DNA of 64,000 bases from Acidisoma silvae (GCF_020618775.1 NZ_JAESVB010000001.1:868001-932000), one strand, 5' to 3'; shown: positions 25,097 to 34,158, counted from the stretch's first letter. Notes: generated from the sequence alone by a model not told the origin. A program made the numbers and translations.

Positions 25097-26382
25097 GTCT
25101 GGCGCCGGCGGAAAAGGGGGAAGCGCCGGCCCCCAGCTATTACGAGGCGACGCGCGCCGTCGATCTCCGCACATCCCCGTTGGATGGCGATATCACCGTC
25201 GATGTCGCCATTATCGGCGGCGGCATCACCGGCTGTTCGGCGGCGCTGGAGCTGGCCGAACGCGGCATCGGCGCCGCTTTGCTGGAAGCGCAGGATATCG
25301 GCTGGGGCGCCTCGGGCCGCAATGGCGGGCAGGTTCTGCCCGGCTATGCCATCGCCCAGCACAAGCTGACGCGCATGGTGGGGACAGAGGATGCCGGCCG
25401 GCTTTGGGATATGTCGGTGGAGGCCACAAAGTTGGTGGAGCAGCGCGTGCGCGCGCATGCCATCCCGGCCGATTACCGGCCCGGCTATTTCTATGCGGCC
25501 ATCAAGCCCCGGCATGTCACCGAGCTTGAGGAAGAGGCCGAGGCGCTGGCCAGGCTTGGCGTGGCGGAGGCAAAGCTCGTTCGTGGCGCCGATATCCAGG
25601 CGCATATCGCCAGCGACCGCTATCGCGCCATCCTGACCGAGCCCATGGCCGCCCATCTGCATCCGCTGAATTATACGCTGGGCCTGGGGCTGGCCGCGCA
25701 GCAGGCCGGGGCACGCCTGTTCACGCGCACGCCGGTCAAGGCCATCGAGGAGGGCGGCACCGTGCGCCTGCGCACGCCGCGCGGCACGGTGTCGGCCAAG
25801 ACCGTCCTGGTCGTCGGCGGCGCCTATCTCGGCCGCGTCTGGCCGCAGGTGGCGGGCTATGTCATGCCGGTCGGCACCTATATCGTGGCGACCGAGCCGC
25901 GCGACGATGTGCCTGATCTGCTGCCGCAGAATGAAGCAGTCGCCGACCTCAATTTCGTGCTCGATTACTTCCGCCGCTCCGCCGACAACCGGCTGCTGTT
26001 CGGCGGCCGCGTCTCCTATTCCTCGGTGCCGCCGCCTCGGCTGGGGGCGGCGATGCTGGCGCGGGCCAGGGCGGTCTTTCCGCAACTGGTCGGCGCGCGG
26101 GCGGAATTCGCCTGGGGCGGGCTGGTCGATATCACCCGTCATCGCGCCCCGCATTTCGGGCGGCTGGCGCCAAATATCCTGATGGCGCAAGGGTTTTCGG
26201 GCCATGGCGTGGCGCTGGCCGGGCTCGCCGGCCGCGTGCTGGCGGAAGCCGCCGCCGGGCAGGTGGGGCGGTTCGATGTCTTCAGCCGCATTCCCCAGGC
26301 GCGCTTCCCCGGTGGCCGCGCGCTGCGGGTGCCGGCGCTGCTACTGGCCACCAGCTATTACCGGCTGCGCGACCTGCTTTAG
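25093..26382 (+). CDS. puuB: FAD-dependent oxidoreductase, probable gamma-glutamylputrescine oxidase
   Basis: A 429-residue D-amino-acid-oxidase-fold flavoprotein. The FAD motif is DVAIIGGGITGCSAALELAE near residues 36-55. The typical WGASGRNGGQVLPG follows, and the C-terminal FAD region contains FAWGGLVDITRHRAPHFG and GFSGHGVALAG. In the puu route it oxidises gamma-glutamylputrescine to the aldehyde with release of ammonia and peroxide. It overlaps puuA by ATGA. Genes for the next steps (aldehyde dehydrogenase PuuC, hydrolase PuuD) are not in the window. Confidence 0.78.
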   Translation: MSLAPAEKGEAPAPSYYEATRAVDLRTSPLDGDITVDVAIIGGGITGCSAALELAERGIGAALLEAQDIGWGASGRNGGQVLPGYAIAQHKLTRMVGTEDAGRLWDMSVEATKLVEQRVRAHAIPADYRPGYFYAAIKPRHVTELEEEAEALARLGVAEAKLVRGADIQAHIASDRYRAILTEPMAAHLHPLNYTLGLGLAAQQAGARLFTRTPVKAIEEGGTVRLRTPRGTVSAKTVLVVGGAYLGRVWPQVAGYVMPVGTYIVATEPRDDVPDLLPQNEAVADLNFVLDYFRRSADNRLLFGGRVSYSSVPPPRLGAAMLARARAVFPQLVGARAEFAWGGLVDITRHRAPHFGRLAPNILMAQGFSGHGVALAGLAGRVLAEAAAGQVGRFDVFSRIPQARFPGGRALRVPALLLATSYYRLRDLL

Positions 26383-26473
26383 CCCTGCCGCCTGCCGCGC
26401 CGCACAAAAGACTTGCGCCGCGCGCGGCAGACCTCACAGTTTCCGATAATTGCTCAACCATGCGGGGGTACCG

Positions 26474-26686
26474 ATGAAACATATCGGATACTTGGCCATT
26501 GTGCCGATCCTGGGCCTGTTACTGGGTCCGGTCATTCACAACAGTTCAACCCCCTTCATCCTCGGCATGCCCTTCCTTCTGGGTTGGATGGTCATCTGGG
26601 TCGTGCTCGTCTCGGTCGCCATGGCGGTCATCTACGCGCTTGATCCCGCGCGCGTGACGACCGATCCGGAGCACCCGCGCCGATGA
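26474..26686 (+). CDS. DUF3311 small membrane protein
   Basis: A 70-residue protein with two hydrophobic segments (about residues 4-22 and 32-55), matching the DUF3311 family. Such proteins are regularly encoded just before a sodium:solute symporter, as here, where the stop overlaps the symporter start by ATGA. The likely role is as a small partner of that transporter; no biochemical function is known to me. GGGGG lies shortly before the ATG at 26474. Confidence 0.78.
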   Translation: MKHIGYLAIVPILGLLLGPVIHNSSTPFILGMPFLLGWMVIWVVLVSVAMAVIYALDPARVTTDPEHPRR

Positions 26687-28158
26687 ATGCCGCGCTGATC
26701 CTGATCGCTCTCTCCGTCGTGCTGGCGCTGGGCCTGGGGCTGGCCGCCCGGCGCGGCCATGCCATGAAGCTGGAGGAATGGACCGTCGGCAGCCGCGGCT
26801 TCGGCACGGTCTTCGTCTTCATCCTGCTGGCCGGTGAAACCTATACCACCTTCACCTTCCTCGGCGCCTCCGGCTGGGCCTATGGCCTGGGCGCGCCCGC
26901 CTATTACATCCTGGCCTATGGCACGATCGGCTATGTCCTGGCCTATTTCGTGCTGCCGCCGGTCTGGCGTTTCGCGCGCGAAAGGCGGTTGATCTCGCAG
27001 CCGGATTTCTTCGCGGCCAAATATAACAGTCCGGCGCTGGGCGTGCTGGTCGCCGTCGTCGGCATCGTGGCGCTGATCCCCTATCTGGTGCTGCAATTCA
27101 CCGGCCTCGCGGTGATCGTGCAGACGGCCAGCTACGGCGCCATTCCGAAAAGCGTGGCCGTCATCATCGGCGCCGTCGTCGTCTCCCTCTATGTCGTGGT
27201 CTCGGGCATTCGCGGCTCGGCCTGGACCTCGGCGGTCAAGGATGTGCTCATCATCATCGTCGCCATCGCCCTCGGCCTCTATCTGCCCTTCCATTACCAA
27301 GGCGGCATAACGCCGATGTTCGCGGCCCTGGACCATGCCAAGCCCGGCTTCCTGTCCTTCGCGCCGACCGGCAAAAGCGTCGCCTGGTTCCTCTCCACCG
27401 TCATCCTGACCGCACTCGGCTTCTTCATGTGGCCGCATAGTTTCTCGGCCTGTTTCACGGCCAAGAACGAGAACGTCTTCCGCAAGAATGCGATTGTTCT
27501 GCCGATCTACCAGCTGGTGCTGCTGTTCATCTTCTTCGTGGGCTTTTCCGCCGTTCTGGTCGTGCCGGGGCTGAAGGGGGCGGCCACCAATATGGCGCTG
27601 CTCAAGATTTCGGTCGCGAGCTTCCCGCCCTGGATCGTCGGCGTTATCGGCGGCACCGGCGTGCTGACGGCGCTGGTGCCGGGCTCGCTCATCCTGCTGA
27701 CGGCGGCGACGCTGTTGGCGCGCAATCTGGTCGGCATGGTCCGCCCCGGCCGCGTGTCGGAGGAAAGCGTTGTGCGCCTTGCGAAAATCCTGGTGCCGGT
27801 GGTGGCTTTCGTCGGCGCCTATTGCGCCATCGCCGGCAGCGCCACCATCGTGGCCCTGCTGCTGATGGGCTATGCCTTCGTGACGCAGCTTTTCCCGGCG
27901 ATGATCATGAGCCTGCTGGCCCGCAATCCGGTGACGAAGGAAGGGGCGATCACCGGCATCGCGCTCGGCGTTCTGGCGGTGATCTATTTCACGCTGACGA
28001 ATACAACGGTCGCGACCCTTTGGCCGCATGGGCCGGAAGTGCTGCGCGACATCAATATCGGCACTTTCGCGCTGATCCTGAATGTCATCGGGGTCTGCGT
28101 CGTCAGCGCTCTGACGGCACCCGGGCGCGGCGCTTTGGCGCGCGGCGCGGCGGAGTAG
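26683..28158 (+). CDS. Sodium:solute symporter family transporter, monocarboxylate MctP-like
   Basis: A 491-residue inner-membrane protein with about 13 hydrophobic segments of the SSS family. Characteristic parts are the first-helix region GETYTTFTFLGASGWAYG, the SGIRGSAWTSAVKDVLI loop and a GFFMWPHSFSACFTAKN segment. The DUF3311 partner and length match the rhizobial MctP monocarboxylate permease group, but substrate specificity cannot be read from sequence. It follows puuAB by about 300 bases with a separate leader, so a link to putrescine is only positional. Confidence 0.85.
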   Translation: MNAALILIALSVVLALGLGLAARRGHAMKLEEWTVGSRGFGTVFVFILLAGETYTTFTFLGASGWAYGLGAPAYYILAYGTIGYVLAYFVLPPVWRFARERRLISQPDFFAAKYNSPALGVLVAVVGIVALIPYLVLQFTGLAVIVQTASYGAIPKSVAVIIGAVVVSLYVVVSGIRGSAWTSAVKDVLIIIVAIALGLYLPFHYQGGITPMFAALDHAKPGFLSFAPTGKSVAWFLSTVILTALGFFMWPHSFSACFTAKNENVFRKNAIVLPIYQLVLLFIFFVGFSAVLVVPGLKGAATNMALLKISVASFPPWIVGVIGGTGVLTALVPGSLILLTAATLLARNLVGMVRPGRVSEESVVRLAKILVPVVAFVGAYCAIAGSATIVALLLMGYAFVTQLFPAMIMSLLARNPVTKEGAITGIALGVLAVIYFTLTNTTVATLWPHGPEVLRDINIGTFALILNVIGVCVVSALTAPGRGALARGAAE

Positions 28159-28173
28159 GGACTACCTAAAGAT

Positions 28174-28249
28174 GTCATCCGCGCACGCGTTGCGCGGATG
28201 ACGGGCTCAGGTGCTAGATTTTGGTTTTTCAATCAAAGCCTGACAGACT
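28174..28249. repeat. Palindromic repeat with conserved right arm after the symporter gene
   Basis: GTCATCCGCGCA (28174-28185) pairs perfectly with TGCGCGGATGAC (28191-28202). It is followed by TTTCAATCAAAGCCTGACAG (28227 onward), nearly the same arm as at 11769 and 18383. The arm abuts the stop codon of the convergent minus-strand lipoprotein gene (28250-28252). Confidence 0.7.
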
Positions 28250-28942
28250 TTACCCGCCGTATTGGCTCAGCGTCGCGCGCAGCGGATTGGCGCCAGGGTT
28301 GTTCGCCATCATCTGCACAACGATCTGCGGCGGAGCATAGGGCTGGCCATAATAGGCCTGATTGGACGAAGTATCCGGCGACAGGATTGATCCTTCGATC
28401 GAGACGCCGGCGAACAAACCCCGCGTGCGCGCGAAGGTCACGATATCGGCGCGTAGATGCGTCGTCGTGCCGCCGCCCACGCCCGCGCCGACGGTCGCGA
28501 AAGCCAGCGAGGCGTCACCGCCCATCTTGAACCGGTTGCGCATCACCGCGCCCAACGCCCGGTCGTTCATGATCATGATCAGGACTTCGGCATCCTGAAT
28601 GCCGATCTGCGCGCCGAAACTGCCCGACCCGATGGTGTAGAAGGCGGGGTCGGACCATGACCCGCCGGCGGCGCGGGCCATCAGCACGCAATTGCCGCCC
28701 GAGCCGCCGAAGATGAACCCGGCCTTGAAGGTCTGCGGGCAGATCATCACGGCCCGCGCGCTGCGCAGCGTGTCGACCGTGCTGGCCGATTGCGTGCTGT
28801 TCAGGATTTCCTGCAACGCCAGGGTGGAGCGGTCGACCACGTCCTGCTGGGCGGCCGGTCCCTGGCCTGAAATGGCGCAGCCCGACAGGAAGGGCATGCT
28901 GGCCATCAGGCAGGCCGCGAAGGCTGTGGTCCGAAGCTTCAT
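28250..28942 (-). CDS. SYLF-domain (Ysc84-type) lipoprotein
   Basis: A 230-residue protein with a lipoprotein signal: basic MKLRTTAF, a hydrophobic run and the lipobox LSGC at about residues 19-22. The mature part is a SYLF domain: ARAVMICPQTFKAGFIFGGS, SDPAFYTIGSGSFGAQIG and ALGAVMRNRFKMGGDASLA. SYLF domains in eukaryotes bind phosphoinositides; in bacteria they are exported proteins of unknown task, probably at the outer membrane. AGAGGA before ATG 28942 decides the start. Confidence 0.85.
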   Translation of the reverse strand: MKLRTTAFAACLMASMPFLSGCAISGQGPAAQQDVVDRSTLALQEILNSTQSASTVDTLRSARAVMICPQTFKAGFIFGGSGGNCVLMARAAGGSWSDPAFYTIGSGSFGAQIGIQDAEVLIMIMNDRALGAVMRNRFKMGGDASLAFATVGAGVGGGTTTHLRADIVTFARTRGLFAGVSIEGSILSPDTSSNQAYYGQPYAPPQIVVQMMANNPGANPLRATLSQYGG

Positions 28943-29022
28943 GATCGCAGGTCCTCTTTTTGGTCTCAGGCCAGGCACGGCATGCACGCTTGTCGCCGGT
29001 GCATGAGGCAAATTCGTGACGG

Positions 29023-29661
29023 TCACAGGACGGGCACGCCCTCAACCGTTTCATTGGCAGAAATGACGCGCCAAGCCTGCCCCCGCTTTTCGAGTCGCGT
29101 CAGCGAAATATTGCCGATGGACAGGCGCAGCGCGGTCTCCCCGCCCAGACCCAGCGCATGGGCGATGGCCGCACGAATGGCGCCACCGTGGCAGACAATC
29201 ACGATATCCTCGCCCTTATGGGCGCGGGTCAGCGCTTCCAGCCCGACGCCGATGCGGCCGATCACTTCTTCGAAGCTTTCGCCGCCGTCCGGCCGCTCGG
29301 CATGGGAAATGGGCCAGAAGTCGTGTGACGGCAGGGTCAGGTGCTGTGGCAGGTCGGTGCCGAGCATGCCCTGCAGTTGGCCGAAGGACTGCTCGATGAA
29401 AGCCGGGTCCACAGTCCAGTCCTGCGCCGGATAGCCGCCGGCAAAGATCGCCTGCGCCGTCCGATGCGTGCGGCTCAGCGGCGTCACCAGCCAGCGCGCC
29501 GGCTGCGGCAGGCGGCGGCCGAGGGCGGCATAGGCATCGGCCTGGGCCAGCAGGGTGCTTTCACAAATCGGCACGTCCTCGGTGCCGTAGAGTCTCTTGC
29601 GGGCTTCGGAATCGACCAGCGCGTGTCGGATCAGCCAGAAGCGGGTGGATTGGGGTAGCAT
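29023..29661 (-). CDS. Histidine phosphatase family protein
   Basis: A 212-residue phosphoglycerate-mutase-like phosphatase. The catalytic motif is LIRHALVDS, with RHA in place of the more common RHG. A second phosphate-pocket Arg is in PLSRTHRTAQAI, and the second His is in VCHGGAIRAA. It should remove phosphate from a small molecule or metabolite through a phosphohistidine; the substrate is not evident. AGGAG five bases before ATG 29661 decides this start over GTG 29667. It follows the ABC-2 exporter genes with a 15-base gap, so it may be their co-transcribed third gene. Confidence 0.82.
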   Translation of the reverse strand: MLPQSTRFWLIRHALVDSEARKRLYGTEDVPICESTLLAQADAYAALGRRLPQPARWLVTPLSRTHRTAQAIFAGGYPAQDWTVDPAFIEQSFGQLQGMLGTDLPQHLTLPSHDFWPISHAERPDGGESFEEVIGRIGVGLEALTRAHKGEDIVIVCHGGAIRAAIAHALGLGGETALRLSIGNISLTRLEKRGQAWRVISANETVEGVPVL

Positions 29662-29676
29662 AGACACTCCTGGTGC

Positions 29677-30498
29677 TTACTCGCCGATGGTGATCAGGGC
29701 GCCGCGGCTGCGGGCGGCCCGGAACTGGCTGGCAAAGAGAAGGCTGGCGAGAAGCAGCCAGACGGCATTGAGACCGAAGGCAGCCAGCAGGTGGATGGAC
29801 GAGACATGACCGTTGCGTAGGACGGCGCGCATCCCCTCAAAAACATGGGTCGCGGGGATGATTTCCGAGATCGGTTGCAGCCAGACGGGCAAGGTAGAGA
29901 CCGGGTAATAGACGGCGGCCAGCGGCGTCAGACCGAAAAGCAAGGACCAGGCCAGCGCCTCGGCCCCGGCACCGTGCCGCAGGATGAGCGAGACCACGGC
30001 AAGCGCGAAGGCCCAGCCCATGATCATCAGATTGGCGAAGAACAGCACCAGCACCGGGCCGAGCGCGAAGAGATTGAAGGCATAAAGGAGATAGGCGACC
30101 AGAATGGCCGGCAGAACGCCCGCCATGACGCGCAGAAAGGCGACGACAATCAGCCCGGCCAGCAATTCCCACGGGCGCAGGGGGCTGATGAAGATATGGC
30201 CCAGATTGCGGGACCAGATTTCCTCCAGAAAGCTGATCGCGACACCCATCTGGCTGCGGATGGTCACTTCCCACAGCAGAACGCCACCCAGCATGGTGCT
30301 GGCGACGAGCAGCAGCCCATGGCCCGCCGTGCCATGGGTGAATTGCTGGCCCGAGATGAAGCTGGCGGTGAAGCCCCAGATGCACATTTGCAGAACCGGC
30401 CAATAGGCGAGCTCCGCCAGCCGCGGCCAGGACCGGCGATAGAGGCACAGGTGGCGATAGACCAGCCCCCAGATCCGGCGCAGCGATGCCTGCATCAT
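29677..30498 (-). CDS. ABC-2 type exporter, permease subunit
   Basis: A 273-residue membrane protein with about six hydrophobic segments, for example VLQMCIWGFTASFI, LLLVASTMLGGVLLW and ALAWSLLFGLTPLAAVYYPV. A conserved cytoplasmic piece, FLEEIWSRNLGHIFISPLRPWE, is typical of ABC-2 exporters of the NodJ/drug or lipid type. It overlaps the ATPase gene upstream by ATGA, so the two subunits should be made together. The exported substance is unknown. Confidence 0.82.
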   Translation of the reverse strand: MMQASLRRIWGLVYRHLCLYRRSWPRLAELAYWPVLQMCIWGFTASFISGQQFTHGTAGHGLLLVASTMLGGVLLWEVTIRSQMGVAISFLEEIWSRNLGHIFISPLRPWELLAGLIVVAFLRVMAGVLPAILVAYLLYAFNLFALGPVLVLFFANLMIMGWAFALAVVSLILRHGAGAEALAWSLLFGLTPLAAVYYPVSTLPVWLQPISEIIPATHVFEGMRAVLRNGHVSSIHLLAAFGLNAVWLLLASLLFASQFRAARSRGALITIGE

Positions 30499-31241
30499 GC
30501 GTCCTCCCGCGCGGCCAAGCCACGTCCCCGCGCGATGTCGAGAAACACATCCTCCATCGATTCCCGGCCGTAGCGGGACAGCAGCGCGTCCGGGCTGCCC
30601 TCATCGACGATGCGGCCCTGTCGCATCATCAGCACGTGGTCGCACAGCCGCTCGACCTCGGCCATGTTGTGGGAGGCGATGAGCATGGAGCAGCCAGACG
30701 TGGCGCGGTAGCGCTCCAGCCAACTGCGCACGAGGTCGCCGGTATCGGGGTCCAGGCTCGCCGTCGGTTCGTCGAGCAGCAGCACTTCCGGCCGGTTGAT
30801 GAGGGACTTGGCCAGCGCCACGCGCGTCTTCTGGCCGGCCGAGAGATTGGCTGCCGGCCGGTCGATGAAGTCGTGCAGGTCCAGCTCGGTCGCCAGTTCC
30901 GCGATGCGCCCCCGGCTGTCGCGCACGTTATACAGATGTGCATAGACGGTCAGGTTCTCGCGCACTGACAGGCGGCCGGGCAGGGCGATATAGGGTGAGG
31001 AAAAATTCATCCGGGCGAGAGCCGCGAAGCGGTCGCGCGCCATGTCATGGCCCAGGATTTCGATGGATCCAGCCGAGGGCGCCAGAATACCGAGCAGCAT
31101 GGAAATGGTCGTGGTCTTGCCGGCGCCATTGCCGCCCAGCAGGCCGACCGTCTGGCCGGGCTTGATCGCGAAGCTGATATTGTCCACGGCCAGCGTTGTG
31201 CCGTAACGCTTGCAGAGGGCTTGCACGCTGACCGTGTTCAT
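30495..31241 (-). CDS. ABC-2 type exporter, ATP-binding subunit
   Basis: A 248-residue ATPase with Walker A LLGGNGAGKTTT, signature NLSAGQKTRVALAKS (LSAGQ form) and Walker B VLLLDEPTASLDPDTG. The H-loop is in MLIASHNMAEV. It powers the permease encoded by the overlapping next gene. The ATG at 31241 follows CAGGA and gives a standard-length protein; longer upstream reading is non-homologous. It is divergent from a metallophosphatase gene, with 132 bases between. Confidence 0.88.
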   Translation of the reverse strand: MNTVSVQALCKRYGTTLAVDNISFAIKPGQTVGLLGGNGAGKTTTISMLLGILAPSAGSIEILGHDMARDRFAALARMNFSSPYIALPGRLSVRENLTVYAHLYNVRDSRGRIAELATELDLHDFIDRPAANLSAGQKTRVALAKSLINRPEVLLLDEPTASLDPDTGDLVRSWLERYRATSGCSMLIASHNMAEVERLCDHVLMMRQGRIVDEGSPDALLSRYGRESMEDVFLDIARGRGLAAREDA

Positions 31242-31373
31242 TCCGCATCCTGTGCCGGTGCGGGGCGCGGCTGTCGAGCCCTTCCGGCGATAAACCTTGT
31301 AAGGTTCGGCTGATGCACGGCTTTCCCATCGACGGCGTTTCGTCTTTGACCCTTTCGCTGGCCTGGGTCTGAT

Positions 31374-32108
31374 ATGGCACTCACCTTCCACTCGGCGCCC
31401 GGCCGGCTGCCGCCGGGGCAGCGCGTCTACGCCATCGGTGACGTCCATGGCTGCGTCGCGGCCCATGCCGGCCTGCTGGAGCAGATTGCCGAGGATGTCG
31501 CGGCACGGCCGGTGGAGGAAGCGATCGTGATCCATATGGGAGACCTGATCGATCGCGGACCGGACAGCGCCACGGTGCTGGAGCGGGTCGCGCGCGGGTC
31601 ACCCATCGGCGGCGATTTCATCAATCTGCGCGGCAATCATGAGGAACTCTGTCTGGCCGCGCTGACCCAGGGCGGGGAGGCCGCGGCCCTCTGGCGGCGC
31701 AATGGCGGGGAGACCTGCCTCGCCGATTGGGGCGTGCCGCTGAAGGCGCCGCCGGAGGAATGGGCGGCCTATGTGCCGCCCGAGCAGATGGCGGTGATGC
31801 AGGAGGAGCGGATTTTCCATCGCGTCGGCGGCTACTTCTTCGCCCATGCCGGGGTGCGGCCCAGCGTGCCGCTGGCGGCCCAGGATGCGCATGACATGGT
31901 CTGGATCCGCGAGCCCTTCCTGTCCTGGCCGAGCCCGCTGGAGGCGGTCGTCGTCCACGGCCATACGCCGAAGGAATTGCCCGAGGTTCGGGTGCATCGC
32001 ATCGGCATCGATACCGGCGCGGTCTATGGCGGACGTCTGACGGCAGTGGTGCTGGAAGAGGACCGGCTGGCCTTCATGCAGATGCCGGGTCCACGCAGCG
32101 GGCGGTGA
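31374..32108 (+). CDS. Calcineurin-like metallophosphoesterase (serine/threonine phosphatase type)
   Basis: A 244-residue phosphatase with the metal-site motifs in order: YAIGDVHGC, HMGDLIDRGPDS, LRGNHEEL and VHGHTPKEL, ending with IGIDTGAVYGGRL. This is the bacterial PPP-type (PrpA-like) set; it probably acts on phosphoproteins or small phosphoesters. It is a single gene, followed by a long palindromic element. Confidence 0.88.
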   Translation: MALTFHSAPGRLPPGQRVYAIGDVHGCVAAHAGLLEQIAEDVAARPVEEAIVIHMGDLIDRGPDSATVLERVARGSPIGGDFINLRGNHEELCLAALTQGGEAAALWRRNGGETCLADWGVPLKAPPEEWAAYVPPEQMAVMQEERIFHRVGGYFFAHAGVRPSVPLAAQDAHDMVWIREPFLSWPSPLEAVVVHGHTPKELPEVRVHRIGIDTGAVYGGRLTAVVLEEDRLAFMQMPGPRSGR

Positions 32109-32130
32109 CGGCTGCCGCGCGGGAGGTCGT

Positions 32131-32301
32131 CAGAGCGTTTCAAGATTAGGGCAGAAATACCCTTTGTCGTCGCCCCCGGACTTGTTCCGGGGGCCTACCC
32201 AGTCGGGCGCCCGAACGGGTGGGTGCCCGGCATAAAGCGCGGCTGGCTAAGCCGGGCACGACATAGTGAAACACGACTCTACCTAATTCTGAAACGCTCT
32301 A
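32131..32301. repeat. Large palindromic element with AGAGCGTTTCA terminal repeats
   Basis: The outer ends are AGAGCGTTTCAAGATTAGG (32132-32150) and, inverted, CCTAATTCTGAAACGCTCT (32282-32300), nearly perfect terminal repeats. Inside are the hairpins GCCCCCGGA/TCCGGGGGC (32172-32194) and GTGCCCGGC/GCCGGGCAC (32223-32259). It fills the gap between convergent genes. The right-end CTA (32299-32301) is the stop codon of the nucleoside hydrolase. The terminal sequence is shared with the element at 18314. Confidence 0.75.
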
Positions 32302-33243
32302 CGGCAGCCGCGCCAGCCGTTCCGTCAGCAGGTCATAGAAACCCTGGGCGTCGACATCGCGCATATAGAGCGCGTTAGGCTTCCGCTTGGTGACGCCCCA
32401 ATAGTCGGCGACCGTCATGCCGATGGTGAGCGGGCTTGATGTTTCGATCTCGACATTGATGTGCCGCCCTTTGAACAAATCCGGCTTGATCAGATAGGCG
32501 GTGACGCAGGGGTCATGCAGCGGCGCGCCGTCCGAGCCGTATTTGGCGAGGTCGAATTTCTCGGAAAAGTCGAGCATGGCGGCAGCGGCGGCAGCCGCTT
32601 TTGTCGGCACCGCGCGCACGGCGGCCAGGCGCGCCGGCGTCGTCAGCACGCGATGCGTCACGTCCAGCGGCAGCATCACCACCGGCACGCCGCTGCCCAG
32701 CACGATGGCGGCGGCATCGGGATCGACATAGATATTGAACTCGGCAGTCGGCGTGATGTTGCCGACCTCGAAATAGGCGCCGCCCATCAGCACAATCTCG
32801 CGGATGCGCGGCTTGATGTCCGGTGCCTTGATCATGGCCATGGCGATATTGGTCAGCGGCCCCAGCACGCAGAGCGTGATCTCCCCCGGCGGTTCCAAGC
32901 GCAGCGCGTCGATGATGAAATCGACGCCGTGCTGCGCCTGCAGCGGCATGGTGGGTTCGGGCAAATCAGGCCCGTTCAGGCCCGTCGCGCCATGGACATG
33001 CTCGGCCGTCACCAGCGGGCGGGCGGCCATCGGCCCTTCGCAGCCGGCATAGACAGGCACATCCGGGCGCCCGGCCAGTTCGCAGATTTTCCGTGCGTTC
33101 TTGGACGTCAGGCTCAACGGCACATTGCCGCCGACCGCGACGATGGCTTCGACCGTGATCTCCTCGGGCGAGGCGAGGGCAAGCAGGATGGCAATGGCGT
33201 CGTCCTGGCCGGGATCGGTGTCGAAGATCACGCGTCGGGTCAT
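32299..33243 (-). CDS. Nucleoside hydrolase
   Basis: A 314-residue inosine/uridine-preferring nucleoside hydrolase. The calcium-binding N-terminus is VIFDTDPGQDDAIAILLA. Further ligands lie in LMGGAYFEVGN then AEFNIYVDPDAA, and in APLHDPCVTAYL. It splits ribonucleosides into free base and ribose. It has no signal peptide, so it works in the cytoplasm on imported nucleosides. It is the last gene of the BMP-type uptake operon, 27 bases after the second permease gene. Its product bases and ribose could feed Upp and ribokinase, also in this window. Confidence 0.92.
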   Translation of the reverse strand: MTRRVIFDTDPGQDDAIAILLALASPEEITVEAIVAVGGNVPLSLTSKNARKICELAGRPDVPVYAGCEGPMAARPLVTAEHVHGATGLNGPDLPEPTMPLQAQHGVDFIIDALRLEPPGEITLCVLGPLTNIAMAMIKAPDIKPRIREIVLMGGAYFEVGNITPTAEFNIYVDPDAAAIVLGSGVPVVMLPLDVTHRVLTTPARLAAVRAVPTKAAAAAAAMLDFSEKFDLAKYGSDGAPLHDPCVTAYLIKPDLFKGRHINVEIETSSPLTIGMTVADYWGVTKRKPNALYMRDVDAQGFYDLLTERLARLP

Positions 33244-33270
33244 GGCCGGTGTTTCTCTCTCAAAAGCCGC

Positions 33271-34158
33271 CTAACCATCGCGCATCTCGGTCGCGCTGAG
33301 AAGCGCGCCGCCGCGCAGGCGCGCGCTGATCCAGATGCCCAGCACGGTCGCAATATAAGGCAGCATCAGCACGAAATCGCGCGGGGCGTTTTCGCCGAAG
33401 ACAAGCTGCGCCTTGATGCCGAGGAATTCGACCAGGGCAAAGAACAGGGCGGCGAAGGCCGCGCCGACCGGATGGCCGGCACCGAAGATGACGGCGGAAA
33501 AGGCCATGAAGCCGCGCCCCGCCGTCATGCCGGTGCTGAAGATATCGAGCCCGCCGAGGGACAGGTCGGCCCCGCCCAGCCCCGCCAATACGCCGCCGAG
33601 CAACAGCGCGATCAGGCGCATGCGGGCCGGGTCCGCGCCGACGCTGCGGGCGGCGAAAGGATGTTCGCCCGACGCCGTCAGGCGCAGGCCGAAACGGGTG
33701 CGGCGGCAGAGGAACCAGACGGCGAAAACCATGACGGGCATGGCGATAACCAGCAGGTCCAGCACGCCGAAGGGACCGAAACCCGGGCCCAGCGTCGGAA
33801 TGCCGGCCGGCGCGGTGACCGCACCTTCGCTGCCATAGACGGCCTGAATGCCGAAATCCGTGCCACCCAGGCCGAGCCCCGTCAGGCCCAGCCCGGCGAT
33901 GATCGGATTGGCCTTCAGCTTTTCGATGACCAGCCACAGCAGCGCCGACAGCAGGACGGAAAAGGCAATGGCACCGGCGAGGCCGAGCGCGACCGACCCC
34001 GTCTGTTCCGTCACCACGACACTGGCGCAGGCACCGGTGATCATCAGCCCTTCCAGGCCCAGATTCCACACCCCGGCGCGCTGGGCCAGGACGCCGGCCA
34101 TGGCGACATAGATCATGGGCGTGCCGGTGCGCAGCACCGCGACGATCAGGTCTATCAT
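33271..34158 (-). CDS. Nucleoside-type ABC transporter permease 2
   Basis: A 295-residue branched-chain/ribose-type permease with about nine hydrophobic segments. The N-terminal half contains GVWNLGLEGLMITGA, the hallmark of BMP-system permeases. LGLTGLGLGGTDFGIQAV and FGLRLTASGEHPFAARSVG follow; the last is the cytoplasmic coupling loop. The ATG at 34158 overlaps the first permease gene by ATGA. It forms the heterodimeric channel for nucleoside import. Confidence 0.85.
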   Translation of the reverse strand: MIDLIVAVLRTGTPMIYVAMAGVLAQRAGVWNLGLEGLMITGACASVVVTEQTGSVALGLAGAIAFSVLLSALLWLVIEKLKANPIIAGLGLTGLGLGGTDFGIQAVYGSEGAVTAPAGIPTLGPGFGPFGVLDLLVIAMPVMVFAVWFLCRRTRFGLRLTASGEHPFAARSVGADPARMRLIALLLGGVLAGLGGADLSLGGLDIFSTGMTAGRGFMAFSAVIFGAGHPVGAAFAALFFALVEFLGIKAQLVFGENAPRDFVLMLPYIATVLGIWISARLRGGALLSATEMRDG

